From positions 1 through 6,071 of the forward strand of contig JBOHPP010000274.1 in the NCBI GenBank assembly GCA_050731755.1: a stretch of DNA of 6,071 bases, written 5' to 3'. Shown here in pieces: positions 5,452-6,071 of this stretch. Under the pieces are notes generated by a model. It saw nothing but the letters and a program-made list of their open reading frames with translations, was not told the origin of the DNA and did not search any database. This stretch comes from JBOHPP01 sp050731755 (lineage in GTDB: Bacteria; Methylomirabilota; Methylomirabilia; Rokubacteriales; CSP1-6). The translations under genes were made by a program, and so were the position numbers. Position 1 is the first letter of the stretch. Each line of letters starts with the position of its first letter.

Positions 5452-5990
5452 ACGATGCGCCGGGCCCACCCGCCGACCGTTTGTCGCGGAGCCAACGGCG
5501 GCGGCTCAAGACGCAGGAGAGGGGTGTCGCCGGACGTCGCCACCGCCGGTCCCGGCTGGTCCGACGGGCGATGCGATGGGGGCTGCTCGCTCTGCTCGCG
5601 GCCGGCGGGCTGGGCTGGCTCGGCTACTCGATGGCCACGGCCAAGCGCCTTCCGCCCACGTCAATGGCCGACCACATCGAGGAGGTCCCTCCGGGCCATA
5701 TCCTCACGACGCCGATGCCCCTCAAGATCCAGAAGCACATGCTGGAGCACGCCGACGGCCGGGGCCGCCCCGGGGTCATTATCAACTACAACTGCCTGAA
5801 GTTTCGCTGCCCGGAGGGCATGGTCGAACGGCTGGCGAGCGTGGCACGGGCGTACCCCGACTTCGTGTACCTCGCCCCGTACCCGGACATGGACGTGAGG
5901 ATTGCGGTGACGCGACGGGATGCGATCCTCGTGCTCGATGAGCCCGACGAGCGGCAGATTCGCGACTTCATCGCGCGCGCCGCCAGATGA
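5448..5990 (+). CDS. DUF3105-like single-pass membrane protein with CX4C motif
   Basis: The protein has 180 residues. GTG 5448 overlaps the previous stop as GTGA and has GGAGG (5438-5442) five bases upstream. Seen: a long Arg-rich cytoplasmic N-terminus (about 1-43), one membrane helix (44-62), then an extracytoplasmic domain. That domain has several histidines (DH 75-76, GH 83-84, KHMLEH 96-101), a strand GVIINYNCLKFRCPEG with Cys116 and Cys121, a helix ending ARAYPDFVYLAPYPDMDVRI, and LVLDEPDERQIRDFI at the end. 'LEH...GVIIxY', 'LAPYPxMDxRIAVT' and 'LDExDExxIRxFI' match the general pattern of DUF3105 proteins, membrane-anchored proteins of unknown function. The two cysteines are its only ones and flank the central strand. 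Inference: a His/Cys metal site or a disulfide in the periplasm, in keeping with a thiol-handling neighbourhood. The stop overlaps a possible next start (ATGA). Confidence 0.8.
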   Translation: MNDAPGPPADRLSRSQRRRLKTQERGVAGRRHRRSRLVRRAMRWGLLALLAAGGLGWLGYSMATAKRLPPTSMADHIEEVPPGHILTTPMPLKIQKHMLEHADGRGRPGVIINYNCLKFRCPEGMVERLASVARAYPDFVYLAPYPDMDVRIAVTRRDAILVLDEPDERQIRDFIARAAR

Positions 5991-6071
5991 TCACCGGTGC
6001 GACCGGCGGCCACGAGTTCCGTCAGGCCCTGGCCATGGACGACAAGGCGCCGCCCCCGTCGCTCGACCCGC
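5987..6071 (+). CDS. Probable start of a further gene, truncated by window end
   Basis: ATG 5987 overlaps the DUF3105-like stop as ATGA, the same junction type used twice earlier in the window, and the frame stays open for 28 codons to the edge (begins MITGATGGHEF). A second in-frame ATG at 6035 (MDDKAPPPS) could be the true start. No strong Shine-Dalgarno is visible before either. No family can be named from so short a piece; the call rests mainly on the junction. Confidence 0.45.
   Translation, partial: MITGATGGHEFRQALAMDDKAPPPSLDP

Noticed and set aside
4121..5469. Long minus-strand open frames opposite the Ig-like and VTT genes.
   Set aside because: They are Arg/Gly/Pro/His-rich with no recognisable motif, as expected for antisense frames of high-GC genes. 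The plus-strand genes have signal peptides, membrane helices and coupled starts.

Overview
The window is a dense, single-strand (+) gene cluster from a high-GC bacterium (roughly two thirds G+C by eye). Exported proteins, system I cytochrome c maturation (CcmF) and a CcdA/TlpA thiol pathway suggest a Gram-negative-type cell. The style would fit an uncultivated high-GC lineage such as Rokubacteria/Methylomirabilota, but there is no rRNA or marker gene to prove that, so the taxonomy is a weak guess.

Layout. (1) 1-195: the C-terminal end of CcmF, the haem-ligation subunit of cytochrome c maturation. (2) 188-916: a polytopic membrane protein that aligns along its length with CcdA but has no cysteine at all. 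(3) 921-1664: a normal CcdA with both redox cysteines. (4) 1661-2497: a UbiE/MenG-like SAM methyltransferase, probably acting on a quinone. (5) 2494-3204: an unrecognised membrane protein with an intramembrane-type CSVMGC motif. (6) about 3219-3779: a TlpA/ResA/CcmG-like periplasmic thioredoxin whose reading frame is broken twice, by one surplus base near 3315 and one missing C in the run 3462-3466. Repairing both restores a signal peptide and a WCPPC active site. (7) 3810-4178: a small secreted DUF5666-like protein with a perfect Shine-Dalgarno. (8) 4191-4227: a perfect 13-bp hairpin. (9) 4265-4690: an exported carboxypeptidase-regulatory-like (Ig-like) protein. (10) 4690-5451: a VTT/TVP38-type membrane protein. 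(11) 5448-5990: a DUF3105-like single-pass membrane protein with a CX4C motif. (12) 5987 to the window end: probably the start of another gene.

Most neighbours overlap by 1-8 bases (ATGA, TGATG or GTGA junctions), so genes 1-6 look like one translationally coupled operon. Genes 9-12 look like a second coupled block, with the DUF5666 gene and the hairpin between them. The common theme of the first block is delivery of electrons across the membrane to periplasmic thiols (quinone or cytoplasmic thioredoxin, then CcdA, then TlpA) for cytochrome c maturation. The Cys-less CcdA relative, the CX4C membrane protein and the secreted small proteins are the less explained parts. No tRNA, rRNA, CRISPR array or mobile element was seen, and no gene-free stretch exceeds 300 bases.
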